64,000 nt of DNA. Source: Lysinibacillus sphaericus. Lineage in GTDB: Bacteria > Bacillota > Bacilli > Bacillales_A > Planococcaceae. The stretch lies in NCBI RefSeq assembly GCF_006864135.1, contig NZ_SADV01000019.1, positions 1 to 64,000 of the forward strand, read 5' to 3'. This document shows, in pieces, positions 22,115-30,540 of the stretch; the stretch's first letter is position 1; each line of letters begins with the position of its first letter. Below the pieces are notes generated by a model, which saw only the letters and a list, made by a program, of their open reading frames with translations, made no database searches and had not been told where the DNA came from. The position numbers and the translations under genes were made by a program.

Positions 22115-22828
22115 GTGGTATTACTAGGGGCATTAATTAACGCTTTGCTTATTATGACGGGTGCATTAGTAGGACGTATCTTTAAAAATATTCCTGAATC
22201 GATGAAATCTACTGTATTATCGATTATTGGTTTAGCAGTTGCACTTTTAGGGATTAAAATGGGCTTTGAAAGTGATAATTTTATTATTTTAATGATTAGT
22301 TTAGTGGTAGGTACAGTAATTGGCGAGTGGTTAGATTTAGATAAGCAAATGAATAGACTTGGGAAATGGGTAGAATCTTTATTTAGTAAAAATCGAACTG
22401 ATAATAATCAAATTGGCATAGCAGAAGGTTTTGTAACGGCATCTTTAATATTTGTAGTTGGCTCTATGGGCGTCATTGGTGCACTCGATAGTGGTCTGCG
22501 TAACGATCATAATATACTTATTACGAAAGGACTAATCGATGGATTTATATCGATAATCTTAACATCTACATTAGGTATTGGCGTGCTATTATCTGCAGTA
22601 CCTGTATTCGTCTATCAAGGATTAATTGCACTTTTTGCAGGCGTTATTAGCTCTTTTATATCAGATGCTGCACTACAAATGTTTATTCAAGAAATGACTG
22701 CAGTAGGTGGTGTTATGATTTTTGCCATTGGTTTAAATATAGCAGGCTTAACTAAGATCAAGGCCGCTAACTTGTTGCCAGGTCTCATCATTGTCGGTAT
22801 TGTGGTTGCTATCTTCTATATTTTTTAG
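22115..22828 (+). CDS. DUF554 family membrane protein
   Basis: 237 residues, very hydrophobic, with about seven membrane segments. The N-terminal LLGALINALLIMTGALVGR and later GSMGVIGALDSGL are typical of the DUF554 family (YdfK-like). Function unknown. I prefer GTG 22115 (AGGAAGG 7 nt upstream) over the TTG at 22109, which is too close to that site. Its last 81 nt overlap the 3' end of yyaC on the other strand. Confidence 0.85.
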   Translation: MVLLGALINALLIMTGALVGRIFKNIPESMKSTVLSIIGLAVALLGIKMGFESDNFIILMISLVVGTVIGEWLDLDKQMNRLGKWVESLFSKNRTDNNQIGIAEGFVTASLIFVVGSMGVIGALDSGLRNDHNILITKGLIDGFISIILTSTLGIGVLLSAVPVFVYQGLIALFAGVISSFISDAALQMFIQEMTAVGGVMIFAIGLNIAGLTKIKAANLLPGLIIVGIVVAIFYIF

Positions 22829-23380
22829 TGAGTAACGATGTGTAGCGAGCAATAGAGCCCTTGAAAGTTTTTCCGCCATTGCATAAGAAATATGAAGTCT
22901 TGTATTTTGTAAAACAAGCATTTCCATAAAGCCTCCAACATTGACTATTCCTTTAATGGAAATATCGCCGATGGGAGGTAATTGTTTTTTTACAGCTTTC
23001 CCCGGAAAAATAGGTCCATTCTGTACAGAAATATGTCCAACGTTTTGTTCACTTCCAAGACATGCATCAATCGCAATAATGAATGGTTTTATAGTATGAT
23101 TGTGTAGCTGTTGCATAGTAGTATCTAAATTAAGAGCATGCAAAGGATTGTCTAAAGAGCCTACAATTTCATATGGAAAACTAACAGACTTTTTTAGAAA
23201 GCTACCTGTTAATGGTCCAAGTGTATCACCTGTACAACGGTCACTTCCAATACAACAGAAAATAAGGCGTTCATGATGAAAGGGTATATGTTCTAAAAAT
23301 AATGTACTCAACTGCCAAACGATATTTTTACTTTCATGATGAAGAGAATAAGGAAGTAACAATTTTGGTATAGTATTCAT
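22748..23380 (-). CDS. yyaC: spore protease-like protein YyaC
   Basis: 210 residues, YyaC family (germination-protease-like fold, sporulation genes next to spo0J in Bacillus). Conserved CIGSDRCTGDTLGPLTGS and IIAIDACLG stretches are present. ATG at 23380 has GGAAAG upstream; the open frame further upstream has no ribosome-binding site. Catalytic activity has not been proven for the family as far as I know. Convergent with the DUF554 gene, with an 81-nt 3' overlap. Confidence 0.88.
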   Translation of the reverse strand: MNTIPKLLLPYSLHHESKNIVWQLSTLFLEHIPFHHERLIFCCIGSDRCTGDTLGPLTGSFLKKSVSFPYEIVGSLDNPLHALNLDTTMQQLHNHTIKPFIIAIDACLGSEQNVGHISVQNGPIFPGKAVKKQLPPIGDISIKGIVNVGGFMEMLVLQNTRLHISYAMAEKLSRALLLATHRYSLKNIEDSNHNTDNDETWQQVSGLDLS

Positions 23381-23473
23381 AAAAAAACTCACTTTCCTTT
23401 TTATTTGTAAGAAGTGCTCGATTTTTATGCAGTATACGCAAATTTTTAGCAAGTTATTCAAGAGGTGGTAATA

Positions 23474-24352
23474 ATGGATTGGTTTAGTGAAAGGGTATTA
23501 AAAAACGGTTTGGATAAGCTGATGTCAGAGGAACTCTGGATAAATATAACAAAAGTTTCGGTTAAGATTACTATTATCTTGATTGCATCGTGGCTAGCTG
23601 TACGATTAGGAAAGAAGTTTATTAAAAAAGTGTTTTTAATGCGTATGCGTTCACCATTAGATCATTCAGAACGTCGACAAACAACAATTTCAAGATTATT
23701 ACAAAGTGTCATTTCCTATGTTGTTTATTTTTCAGCAATCGTTGCTATTCTCTCTATCTTAGAGATTAAGATAGCAGGGTTATTGGCAGGAGCAGGGATT
23801 GTCGGTTTAGCAATTGGTTTTGGTGCGCAAAGTTTAGTAAAAGATGTCATTACTGGATTCTTTATTATTTTTGAAGATCAATTTGGTGTTGGCGATTATA
23901 TAAAAATAAATGCTGCTGAAGGAACTGTTGTAGAAATCGGTTTACGTACGACAAAGATTAATGGTTCTACAGGAGAGCAGTTTATTATTCCGAATGGTTC
24001 GATTGGTGAGGTTGTCAATTACTCTGTCAACAACTCTAAAATTTATATAGATTTACAAATGACGACCGATGCCAATTTTGACAGAGCTGAATCTATTATT
24101 AAAAAGTATTTAAATACTTTACCTGAAATTCATAAGGAGCTTGTAGCAGTACCTGTCTTTTTAGGTGTACAAAATGTTAAGGGGACAGAGGTAACGATTC
24201 GTATAGCCGCAGAAACATTACCACAGCAACAACATGGAGTGGCTCGTACGATTCGTCGTGATGTTACAAAACTCTTTGAAGAAAATAATATACCAATGGC
24301 TCAACCGAAAATGATGTTCTATGGTGTTAATGAAGAGGGGAGAAGTGAGTAA
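23474..24352 (+). CDS. MscS-family mechanosensitive channel
   Basis: 292 residues. N-terminal TM helices are followed by the pore-lining TM3 (GLLAGAGIVGLAIGFGAQSL), the beta domain (VGDYI and following) and the C-terminal domain, as in small-conductance channels. It releases solutes at hypo-osmotic shock. ATG 23474 is 5 nt after AGAGGTGG. Divergent from yyaC (93 nt); 1 nt before the DUF951 gene. Confidence 0.93.
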   Translation: MDWFSERVLKNGLDKLMSEELWINITKVSVKITIILIASWLAVRLGKKFIKKVFLMRMRSPLDHSERRQTTISRLLQSVISYVVYFSAIVAILSILEIKIAGLLAGAGIVGLAIGFGAQSLVKDVITGFFIIFEDQFGVGDYIKINAAEGTVVEIGLRTTKINGSTGEQFIIPNGSIGEVVNYSVNNSKIYIDLQMTTDANFDRAESIIKKYLNTLPEIHKELVAVPVFLGVQNVKGTEVTIRIAAETLPQQQHGVARTIRRDVTKLFEENNIPMAQPKMMFYGVNEEGRSE

Positions 24353-24353
24353 T

Positions 24354-24554
24354 ATGGAAGCAAAGAAATTTTGTTTAAACGATATTGTTGAAATGAAAAA
24401 GCAGCACCCATGCGGTACAAATGAATGGAAAATTATTCGGATGGGGGCGGATGTACGCATTAAATGTGAAGGCTGTCAGCATAGTGTCATGATTCCGCGC
24501 CGCGAATTTGAGAAAAAAATGAAAAAGGTTATCATTTCGGCTAGTGAGGACTAG
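24354..24554 (+). CDS. DUF951 family protein (YyzM-like)
   Basis: 66 residues with DIVEMKKQHPCGTNEWKIIR and CEGCQHSVMIPRREFEKK; the CxxC pair plus an upstream Cys suggests a metal-binding or small RNA/DNA-binding fold. Conserved in this position in Bacillaceae. Function unknown. ATG 24354 starts one base after the mscS stop codon; co-transcribed. Confidence 0.9.
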   Translation: MEAKKFCLNDIVEMKKQHPCGTNEWKIIRMGADVRIKCEGCQHSVMIPRREFEKKMKKVIISASED

Positions 24555-24601
24555 TTTTTATCTTCAATCAGTAGGTGTTCTGACACCCACTGAATAAAGA
24601 T

Positions 24602-24695
24602 AAAGCCTCCGGCGGATGTCATGGATTTTGAAAGGAATGAATTGTGCGGGCACAATTCAAAATCCGGACGCAATTATGCCAAGACGAAATTGATG
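24602..24695 (+). repeat. family B repeat, 3' half only (copy 3)
   Basis: Starts AAGCCTCCGGCGGATGTCA, as the full copies do from about 20238 and 38301. GGATTTTGAA (24623-24632) pairs perfectly with TTCAAAATCC (24656-24665) around a TTGTGC/GCACAA hairpin, so the stem is kept while its sequence differs from copies 1 and 2. The last hairpin is degraded. It fills the DUF951 gene-ychF gap. Confidence 0.75.
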
Positions 24696-24832
24696 TGTAT
24701 TAGACTTTTTAGAAGTGAATCAATATAATAGATAGGGTTATACAGTGATGAATCAGTGAGGATTTCTGTAACCTCACAGTATCCGTTATTAAGAGCAAAT
24801 TTGAACAGATCATAGAAAGGTTGTGTCTATAC

Positions 24833-25933
24833 ATGGCATTAACAGCTGGAATCGTTGGTTTACCTAACGTTGGAAAATCAACATTATTTAACGCAATTAC
24901 AAAAGCGGGCGCATTGGCTGCAAACTATCCATTCGCAACAATCGATCCGAACGTCGGTATTGTTGAAGTACCAGATGCACGTTTAGATAAATTAACAGAA
25001 TTAGTAACACCTAAAAAAACAGTACCAACAGCATTTGAGTTTACAGATATTGCTGGGATCGTAAAAGGCGCTTCAAAGGGTGAAGGGTTAGGGAACAAAT
25101 TCCTTGCTCATATTCGTGAAGTAGATGCAATTTGCCAAGTTGTACGTTGTTTTGTTGATGAAAATATTACGCACGTATCAGGTGGAGTTGATCCGATTGA
25201 CGATATTGAGGTCATTAATTTAGAGCTTGCACTTGCTGATTTAGAATCTGTTGATAAGCGATTACAACGTGTTAGCAAAATGGCTAAGCAAAAAGACAAA
25301 GAAGCCATGATCGAAGAACCAATTCTTGTGAAAGTTAAAGAACAATTAGAAAACGGTCGACCAGCACGCGCTGCAGAGCTTTCAGAAGACGAGCTAAAGG
25401 TTATTAAAGGACTTCATCTTTTAACAATTAAACCTATGCTTTATGTGGCAAACGTTTCAGAAGATGAAGTAGCTGATGCAGATAATAACGAATATGTGCA
25501 AAAGGTACGTGAGTATGCAGCTGCTGAAGGAGCTCAAGTTATCACAATTTGTGCAAAAATTGAGGAAGAAATTTCTGAGCTTGATGATGAAGAAAAATCA
25601 ATGTTCTTAGAAGAACTAGGTATTAAAGAATCTGGTTTAGACCAGTTAATCCGTACTTCATATGATTTATTAGGGCTAGCAACTTATTTCACTGCCGGGG
25701 TACAAGAGGTACGTGCATGGACATTCCGTAAAGGTATGAAGGCACCACAATGTGCAGGAATCATCCATACAGACTTTGAACGTGGATTTATTCGTGCAGA
25801 AACAGTTGCTTTCGAAGATTTAGTAGAAGCCGGTTCTCAACCTGCTGCTAAAGAAGCTGGGAAAGTACGTCTTGAAGGTAAAGAGTATGTTGTACAAGAC
25901 GGCGATATTATGTTATTCCGTTTCAATGTGTAA
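24833..25933 (+). CDS. ychF: redox-regulated ribosome-binding ATPase YchF
   Basis: Obg/OLA1-family P-loop protein of 366 residues. It has GLPNVGKST, the switch region DIAGIVKGASKGEGLGN and the C-terminal TGS-like domain ending FRFNV. YchF prefers ATP over GTP in studied members. ATG 24833 gives the invariant N-terminus MALTAGIVGLPNVGKS; the ribosome-binding site AAAGG is rather distant. Confidence 0.96.
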   Translation: MALTAGIVGLPNVGKSTLFNAITKAGALAANYPFATIDPNVGIVEVPDARLDKLTELVTPKKTVPTAFEFTDIAGIVKGASKGEGLGNKFLAHIREVDAICQVVRCFVDENITHVSGGVDPIDDIEVINLELALADLESVDKRLQRVSKMAKQKDKEAMIEEPILVKVKEQLENGRPARAAELSEDELKVIKGLHLLTIKPMLYVANVSEDEVADADNNEYVQKVREYAAAEGAQVITICAKIEEEISELDDEEKSMFLEELGIKESGLDQLIRTSYDLLGLATYFTAGVQEVRAWTFRKGMKAPQCAGIIHTDFERGFIRAETVAFEDLVEAGSQPAAKEAGKVRLEGKEYVVQDGDIMLFRFNV

Positions 25934-25944
25934 AAAACGCCAGG

Positions 25945-25973
25945 GGCAATCTTTCAAAAGATTGCCTTTTTTT
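25945..25973 (+). terminator. ychF terminator
   Basis: Perfect stem GGCAATCTTT/AAAGATTGCC with a 2-nt loop and seven T residues. Confidence 0.92.
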
Positions 25974-26013
25974 GTATATAATTTTATCTGAATTTTCAAT
26001 TAGGAGGATTAGT

Positions 26014-27054
26014 ATGAACATATTACAAATAAAAGATCGTGGTTTAGAAATGGAGGAGTTAGGTAAATTACCAGAAGACATATTAGATCTTATTTATGAG
26101 CATCAATTGTTTAAGCTATTCACCGCAAAGGAATTAGGCGGTAAAGATTTAGATCTACTAGAGGGTATTAAAGTATTTCAGCAGATGTCTGCACTTGATG
26201 GTAACTTTGGCTGGCTTGTCACAATAGGAACAGGGGGTAACGTGTTTATTCCAACATTGAACAAAGGGGTTGTTGGAAAAATGTTTTCACCAAGAAATGC
26301 AGTCATAGCAGGCAGTGGCTATCCTACTGGCGTAGCAGTAAAAATAGATGGGGGCTATCGTGTCACTGGTCAATGGAGGTATTGTAGTGGATCAGATTAT
26401 GCTACAACTTTTACGATGAATTGCTTTGTCGAGGATGAAGGTAATAGAACAGATGAAATAATTAGTTGTTCAGTAAATCGTGATCAAATAGAGATTCTTA
26501 ATGATTGGCGAGCAATGGGCTTAAAAGCGACAGCTAGCCATACGATCCGTGTGCAAAATGTTTGGGTACCACAAGAGGAAACATTCCAATTGGGTATAAT
26601 TAAAAACAAGTATGGAAGTGCGGTACATAGTTTTCCGTTTGGAACATTTGCAGAAGCCTCATTTCTAAGTGTTTGTCTTGGGATAACAGAAAATTTCTTA
26701 GAAGAGGCGTCTATTTTAGTAAAGCAAAGAAAGCATGATCCAAGCCGTACCGAACGTATGGGTGCAATACAATTTTTATTGATGCAGCAACAGAAGAACT
26801 TTAGACAGCTTGAAGAGCGATATTATTTACTGTTGAACGAATACTGGCAAAAACATAAAGAAGGTCATGAGTTGACTGAAGAACAACTCCAACAATTTTC
26901 ACGAATAAGTAAAGATAGTGCAGCGGCTTGTGTAGACATTGCCAATAGCTTACTACGTAGACTTGGCATGGATGCAATTACGGAGACATCTTCCATTAAT
27001 CGTATTTGGAGAAATTTATATACAGCTGCACAGCATAGTTTTTTAACGCCATAA
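26014..27054 (+). CDS. acyl-CoA dehydrogenase-like flavoprotein
   Basis: 346 residues, acyl-CoA dehydrogenase / class D flavin monooxygenase-like fold. The N-terminal helical region (ELGGKDLDLLEGIKVFQQM...DGNFGWLV) and middle beta domain (YRVTGQWRYCSGSDYATTF; DWRAMGLKATASHTIRVQNV) are clear, and the C-terminal four-helix domain ends in AQHSFLTP. A general acyl-CoA dehydrogenase catalytic Glu is not obvious, and the G-W-R-Y-CSG pattern is closer to the monooxygenase or desaturating subgroup. Substrate unknown. ATG 26014 behind TAGGAGG. Single gene. Confidence 0.8.
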   Translation: MNILQIKDRGLEMEELGKLPEDILDLIYEHQLFKLFTAKELGGKDLDLLEGIKVFQQMSALDGNFGWLVTIGTGGNVFIPTLNKGVVGKMFSPRNAVIAGSGYPTGVAVKIDGGYRVTGQWRYCSGSDYATTFTMNCFVEDEGNRTDEIISCSVNRDQIEILNDWRAMGLKATASHTIRVQNVWVPQEETFQLGIIKNKYGSAVHSFPFGTFAEASFLSVCLGITENFLEEASILVKQRKHDPSRTERMGAIQFLLMQQQKNFRQLEERYYLLLNEYWQKHKEGHELTEEQLQQFSRISKDSAAACVDIANSLLRRLGMDAITETSSINRIWRNLYTAAQHSFLTP

Positions 27055-27064
27055 ATTTGTGTTA

Positions 27065-27104
27065 AAAAATAGAACCTGCTTGGGGACAAGCAGATTCTAT
27101 TTGT
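27065..27104. terminator. bidirectional terminator
   Basis: AAATAGAACCTGCTT pairs with AAGCAGATTCTATTT. On the minus strand the one mismatch becomes a G-U pair and a T run follows, so it mainly ends the DUF3267 gene, while also facing the acyl-CoA dehydrogenase gene. Confidence 0.75.
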
Positions 27105-27123
27105 CACGTGACACTCAGCAAAG

Positions 27124-27684
27124 TTATTTCTTTTCCTCGGGCAAATATACATAAAGCTTAGGTAAATGAGGATCATCTTGTATTAACGCATTTTTTGGGT
27201 ATTTACGTAATTCTGTATACATGGAAAAATCACCGACTGCTCCAGCGATTAAAAAAGCACCTACTAATACTAAAACAGTACTGTTAACGTAGAAACCAGC
27301 AATTGTCGGGAGAACGCCAGTTGTCCAAAATGGAAGTAATAAAGCTTTTTTCATTGCATGATTCGGTAACGGTTGTTCAGTTGTTGCGTACGCTATGCCA
27401 AGTTCTAAATTCAGACCATATTTTAACGATTTAAAGGGTACGCCTCCAAAGACCATAAAGCCAATTAAATGAAAGGCTTCATGTAAGACAATGAAAATAA
27501 TATACAGAATAACAAAAAGGATAGATCCAATAATCATATTCCAAAATGAAAAATCAAAATCTTTAAAGCAAATAGCTTGAATAGCTACAAATAATATGAC
27601 GAGACCACTTGTACCAACAATATTATCCATCATTAGTTTTTTTATATCCAACTCGATTACGATAGGTTCTTTATCTGGTAGCAT
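27124..27684 (-). CDS. DUF3267 putative zincin membrane protein
   Basis: 186 residues. The HEAFH motif (VLHEAFHLIGF) resembles the HExxH zinc site of membrane metallopeptidases and is the hallmark of DUF3267. Four hydrophobic segments flank it. ATG 27684 has GAGGAGGATC 6 nt upstream; the longer frame lacks one. Substrate unknown. It is inserted between ychF and rpsF on the lagging orientation. Confidence 0.85.
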   Translation of the reverse strand: MLPDKEPIVIELDIKKLMMDNIVGTSGLVILFVAIQAICFKDFDFSFWNMIIGSILFVILYIIFIVLHEAFHLIGFMVFGGVPFKSLKYGLNLELGIAYATTEQPLPNHAMKKALLLPFWTTGVLPTIAGFYVNSTVLVLVGAFLIAGAVGDFSMYTELRKYPKNALIQDDPHLPKLYVYLPEEKK

Positions 27685-27789
27685 GAAGATCCTCCTCTCA
27701 TTCATGAATTAAGTTCATTATATAGAAAGAATTGTTTGGTTGCGACTTGAAAGACATGTATCTATATGTTACAATTCATTGATGTGAGT

Positions 27790-27842
27790 AATAATTATTA
27801 CTTGCTCCTTGCTCCCTGTATACAGGAGAGCCTCAGTCCATA
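27790..27842 (+). promoter_or_regulatory. rpsF leader hairpin (candidate)
   Basis: A GCTCC-CTGTATACAG-GAGAGC palindromic hairpin lies just ahead of the rpsF ribosome-binding site. S6:S18-binding leaders are known for rpsF operons in many bacteria, but I do not see the CCG bulge clearly, so the assignment is tentative. Confidence 0.35.
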
Positions 27843-27857
27843 AGGAGGTGTAAACAG

Positions 27858-28145
27858 ATGAGAAAATACGAATTAATGTACATCGTACGTCCGAACATTG
27901 AAGACGAAGCGAAGAAAGCTTTAGTTGAACGTTTCAACGAAATCTTAACTTCTAACGGTGCAGAAGTCATCGAATCAAAAGAGTGGGGCAAACGCCGCTT
28001 AGCTTATGAAATTCAAGACTTCCGCGAAGGTTTCTACCAAATCGTGAAAGTAAACGCTACTTCAGAAGCAATTAACGAATACACACGTCTTGCTAACATT
28101 AGCGAAGATATCATTCGTCACATTGCGGTTCGCCAAGAAGCATAA
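27858..28145 (+). CDS. rpsF: 30S ribosomal protein S6
   Basis: 95 residues, starting [13 protein letters not shown] and containing [19 protein letters not shown], both diagnostic of bacterial S6. TAAGGAGGTG precedes the ATG. First gene of the rpsF-ssb-rpsR operon. Confidence 0.98.
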   Translation: MRKYELMYIVRPNIEDEAKKALVERFNEILTSNGAEVIESKEWGKRRLAYEIQDFREGFYQIVKVNATSEAINEYTRLANISEDIIRHIAVRQEA

Positions 28146-28183
28146 TCATTTAACAAAATGCTGAAAAGGAGGTTGCATTTCTG

Positions 28184-28753
28184 ATGATAAACCGTGTCGT
28201 ATTAGTTGGAAGACTAACAAAAGATCCTGAGCTACGCTATACGCCTAATGGTGTTGCGTCTACAAGATTTACAGTTGCTGTGAATCGAACATTCTCAAAC
28301 CAACAAGGTGATCGCGAAGCTGATTTCATTAGCTGTGTTGCATGGCGCAAACAGGCTGAAAACTTAGCAAACTTCATGCGAAAAGGAAGTTTGATTGGAG
28401 TGGAAGGTCGCATTCAAACAGGCAGCTATGAAGGACAAGATGGTAAACGAGTATACACAACAGATGTAGTGGCAGATAGCGTACAGTTTTTAGAGCCTCG
28501 TAATACTAGCGGTGCTCCTGCTCCTCAATATGGTGGGCAGAATACTTACGGTAATAATCAACCGTCATATGGCGGTGGACAACCACAGCAACAGTTTGGT
28601 GGTGCTATGCCAGGGCAGGGTTCATTTGGCGGCGATGCTTATCAGCAAAATCAACCACCTATGAATCAGCCGAATTATACACGTGTAGATGAGGATCCAT
28701 TTGCTAATAGCAAAGGACCGATAGAAGTATCTGAGGATGACTTACCATTCTAA
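28184..28753 (+). CDS. ssb: single-stranded DNA-binding protein
   Basis: 189 residues. N-terminal OB fold ([21 protein letters not shown]), a Gly/Gln/Asn-rich flexible linker from about residue 110, and the acidic C-terminal tip EDDLPF that recruits replication and repair partners. AAAAGGAGG upstream. Between the two small-subunit ribosomal genes, as in Bacillus. Confidence 0.98.
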   Translation: MINRVVLVGRLTKDPELRYTPNGVASTRFTVAVNRTFSNQQGDREADFISCVAWRKQAENLANFMRKGSLIGVEGRIQTGSYEGQDGKRVYTTDVVADSVQFLEPRNTSGAPAPQYGGQNTYGNNQPSYGGGQPQQQFGGAMPGQGSFGGDAYQQNQPPMNQPNYTRVDEDPFANSKGPIEVSEDDLPF

Positions 28754-28791
28754 TGCTTCTAAAATAAAAAATGATAAGGAGGAGACATACT

Positions 28792-29028
28792 ATGGCACCA
28801 CGTCGCGGAGGCCGCAAACGCCGTAAAGTTTGCTACTTCACTGCTAATAACATTACGAATATCGACTATAAAGATGTGGATTTACTTAAAAAATTCATCT
28901 CTGAGCGCGGTAAAATCTTACCACGTCGCGTAACTGGCACTAGCGCTAAGTACCAACGTAAATTAACTTCAGCTATCAAAGTTTCTCGTATCATGGGATT
29001 ACTTCCATTCGTAGCAGAAGACAAATAA
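28792..29028 (+). CDS. rpsR: 30S ribosomal protein S18
   Basis: 78 residues, [20 protein letters not shown] start and [14 protein letters not shown] motif typical of S18. The ATG at 28792 is behind AAGGAGGAG. A Cys in the N-terminus matches zinc-containing S18 forms only partly. Confidence 0.97.
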   Translation: MAPRRGGRKRRKVCYFTANNITNIDYKDVDLLKKFISERGKILPRRVTGTSAKYQRKLTSAIKVSRIMGLLPFVAEDK

Positions 29029-29032
29029 GATA

Positions 29033-29079
29033 ATAAAGGCACAACGAGGTTTAATTAACTTTAGTTGTGCCTTTTTATT
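29033..29079 (+). terminator. rpsR terminator
   Basis: AAAGGCACAAC (29035-29045) pairs with GTTGTGCCTTT (29064-29074), followed by T-rich sequence. Confidence 0.88.
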
Positions 29080-29302
29080 TATAAAACTGGAGTTGCTGAT
29101 CTTGTCATCTCTAATACTATAGAGATGACCTTATTTTACCTCAGTAATTACTCTATATATTACCATTTGCCATTAGTATAAGAATTTATTACACTTTTAA
29201 GAGACATGAATAACGAAAAAATGAATGTTAGAGATTGAGAAACAAATTGCTAAAACGTATGAATGAGAAGAACAATCGACTAAGTAACATTTTTAAAAAC
29301 AA

Positions 29303-29338
29303 ACGGCTTATAATCATTTCGATTAAAAGCCTTTTTTC
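29303..29338 (+). terminator. orphan terminator-like hairpin
   Basis: GGCTTATAATC/GATTAAAAGCC with one mismatch, then TTTTTT. No gene ends near it. The rest of the 29080-29570 gap shows no gene. Confidence 0.55.
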
Positions 29339-29517
29339 ATGCAGTAGTAACGGTCGTATGCATCGTTGAAAAATTTCAACAATATATATAAGAACATAAA
29401 TAATGAATTTGTTATGCCTTTTCGGTAAAAAATCTCCCTATATAGCTATTTATTTCACGCTTTAGTCATTGGTTCTACAAAATTAATGGCAAAGCATTCA
29501 GTTGTTCTTAGCGTTTT

Positions 29518-29547
29518 TTGTTCAATAACCTAAAAAAATGGTACAAT
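29518..29547 (+). promoter_or_regulatory. promoter of the DUF2232-gdpP-rplI-dnaB operon
   Basis: TTGTTC (29518-29523), 18-bp spacer, TACAAT (29542-29547), 40 nt upstream of the first gene. Confidence 0.55.
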
Positions 29548-29586
29548 AAAGGTCAGTAAGATTGACTGAAAAAAGGAAGGTTTTCA

Positions 29587-30528
29587 ATGCCGAATAATCA
29601 AACAAAGGCGCTTTTACATGGCTCAATGATGGTCGCAATCTTTACGTTTCTTATGCTTATTTCTGCATATGTACCATTCATTCTTATAGTAAGTCTATTA
29701 TTTGCCCCATTACCGATTGCTTGGTATAGCGCAAATTATAAGCGTTCATCATCAGTATTTGTAGCAGTAGTAGGCTGTATTTTAACCACTCTAACAACTG
29801 GCTTAATTATGTTACCATTTGCCTTTGTATTGGCATTACTTGGTGTCGTAATAGGAAATGCAATTAATCAAAAGAAGAGCAAACTTTACCTATTCATGTC
29901 ATCTGGGGTTGCTGTTCTTCTATCAATGACAATTGTCTATGTAGCCTATGTTCAATTTACTGGTATCAATATGATTAACATAAGCATGGAGTTGTTCCGT
30001 GAAAGTTATGAGCAATCAAATGAACTGACAAAAACTATGACAGGTCAAGAAGCGTTTCAGCCAGAGCTAATTGAGGCTCTGTTAAAAACAGCTGAACTGA
30101 CAATACCTGCATTAGTAACACTCTCTGCATTTATGACAGCATTTATTGTCATGACGTTCAATTTACCTGTATTAAAACGTCTTGGTTTAGACGTACCGAA
30201 ATTTGCCCCGTTCCAACATATGCGTCTACCACGATCTATTTTATGGTATTACATGATTGTTTTATGCATTAACTTATTTCTGCGTCCAGAAGCTGGATCT
30301 ACATTAGATGTTATTGTTTTAAATGTTTCTTATGTTTTATGGATATTATTAATCCTGCAGGGGATTTCCTTTATACATTTCCTTATTTCTAAAAAGGGAA
30401 TGCCGAATGCTGTAAAATGGATAGCTACTTTGTTAGCCTTACCACTATCATCTTTTATGATATTGCTAGGCATCGTAGATTTAGGTTTCGACGTACGTTC
30501 ACTTGTGAAGGGAAAAACTAAAGAATAA
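29587..30528 (+). CDS. yybS: DUF2232 membrane protein YybS
   Basis: 313 residues, about eight hydrophobic segments, DUF2232 family; possibly related to transporter S components. Function unknown. Located directly upstream of gdpP as in B. subtilis. AAAAGGAAGG precedes the ATG. Confidence 0.88.
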   Translation: MPNNQTKALLHGSMMVAIFTFLMLISAYVPFILIVSLLFAPLPIAWYSANYKRSSSVFVAVVGCILTTLTTGLIMLPFAFVLALLGVVIGNAINQKKSKLYLFMSSGVAVLLSMTIVYVAYVQFTGINMINISMELFRESYEQSNELTKTMTGQEAFQPELIEALLKTAELTIPALVTLSAFMTAFIVMTFNLPVLKRLGLDVPKFAPFQHMRLPRSILWYYMIVLCINLFLRPEAGSTLDVIVLNVSYVLWILLILQGISFIHFLISKKGMPNAVKWIATLLALPLSSFMILLGIVDLGFDVRSLVKGKTKE

Positions 30529-30540
30529 GGGGCTGATGTA

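Noticed and set aside
27101-27117. TTGTCACGTGACAC palindrome as a possible parS
   Set aside because: It shares only the CACGTG core with parS; the flanks do not match.
27790-27842. Firm assignment of an S6:S18 leader before rpsF
   Set aside because: A hairpin exists, but the CCG bulge expected for that motif was not clear, so it is listed only as a low-confidence candidate.
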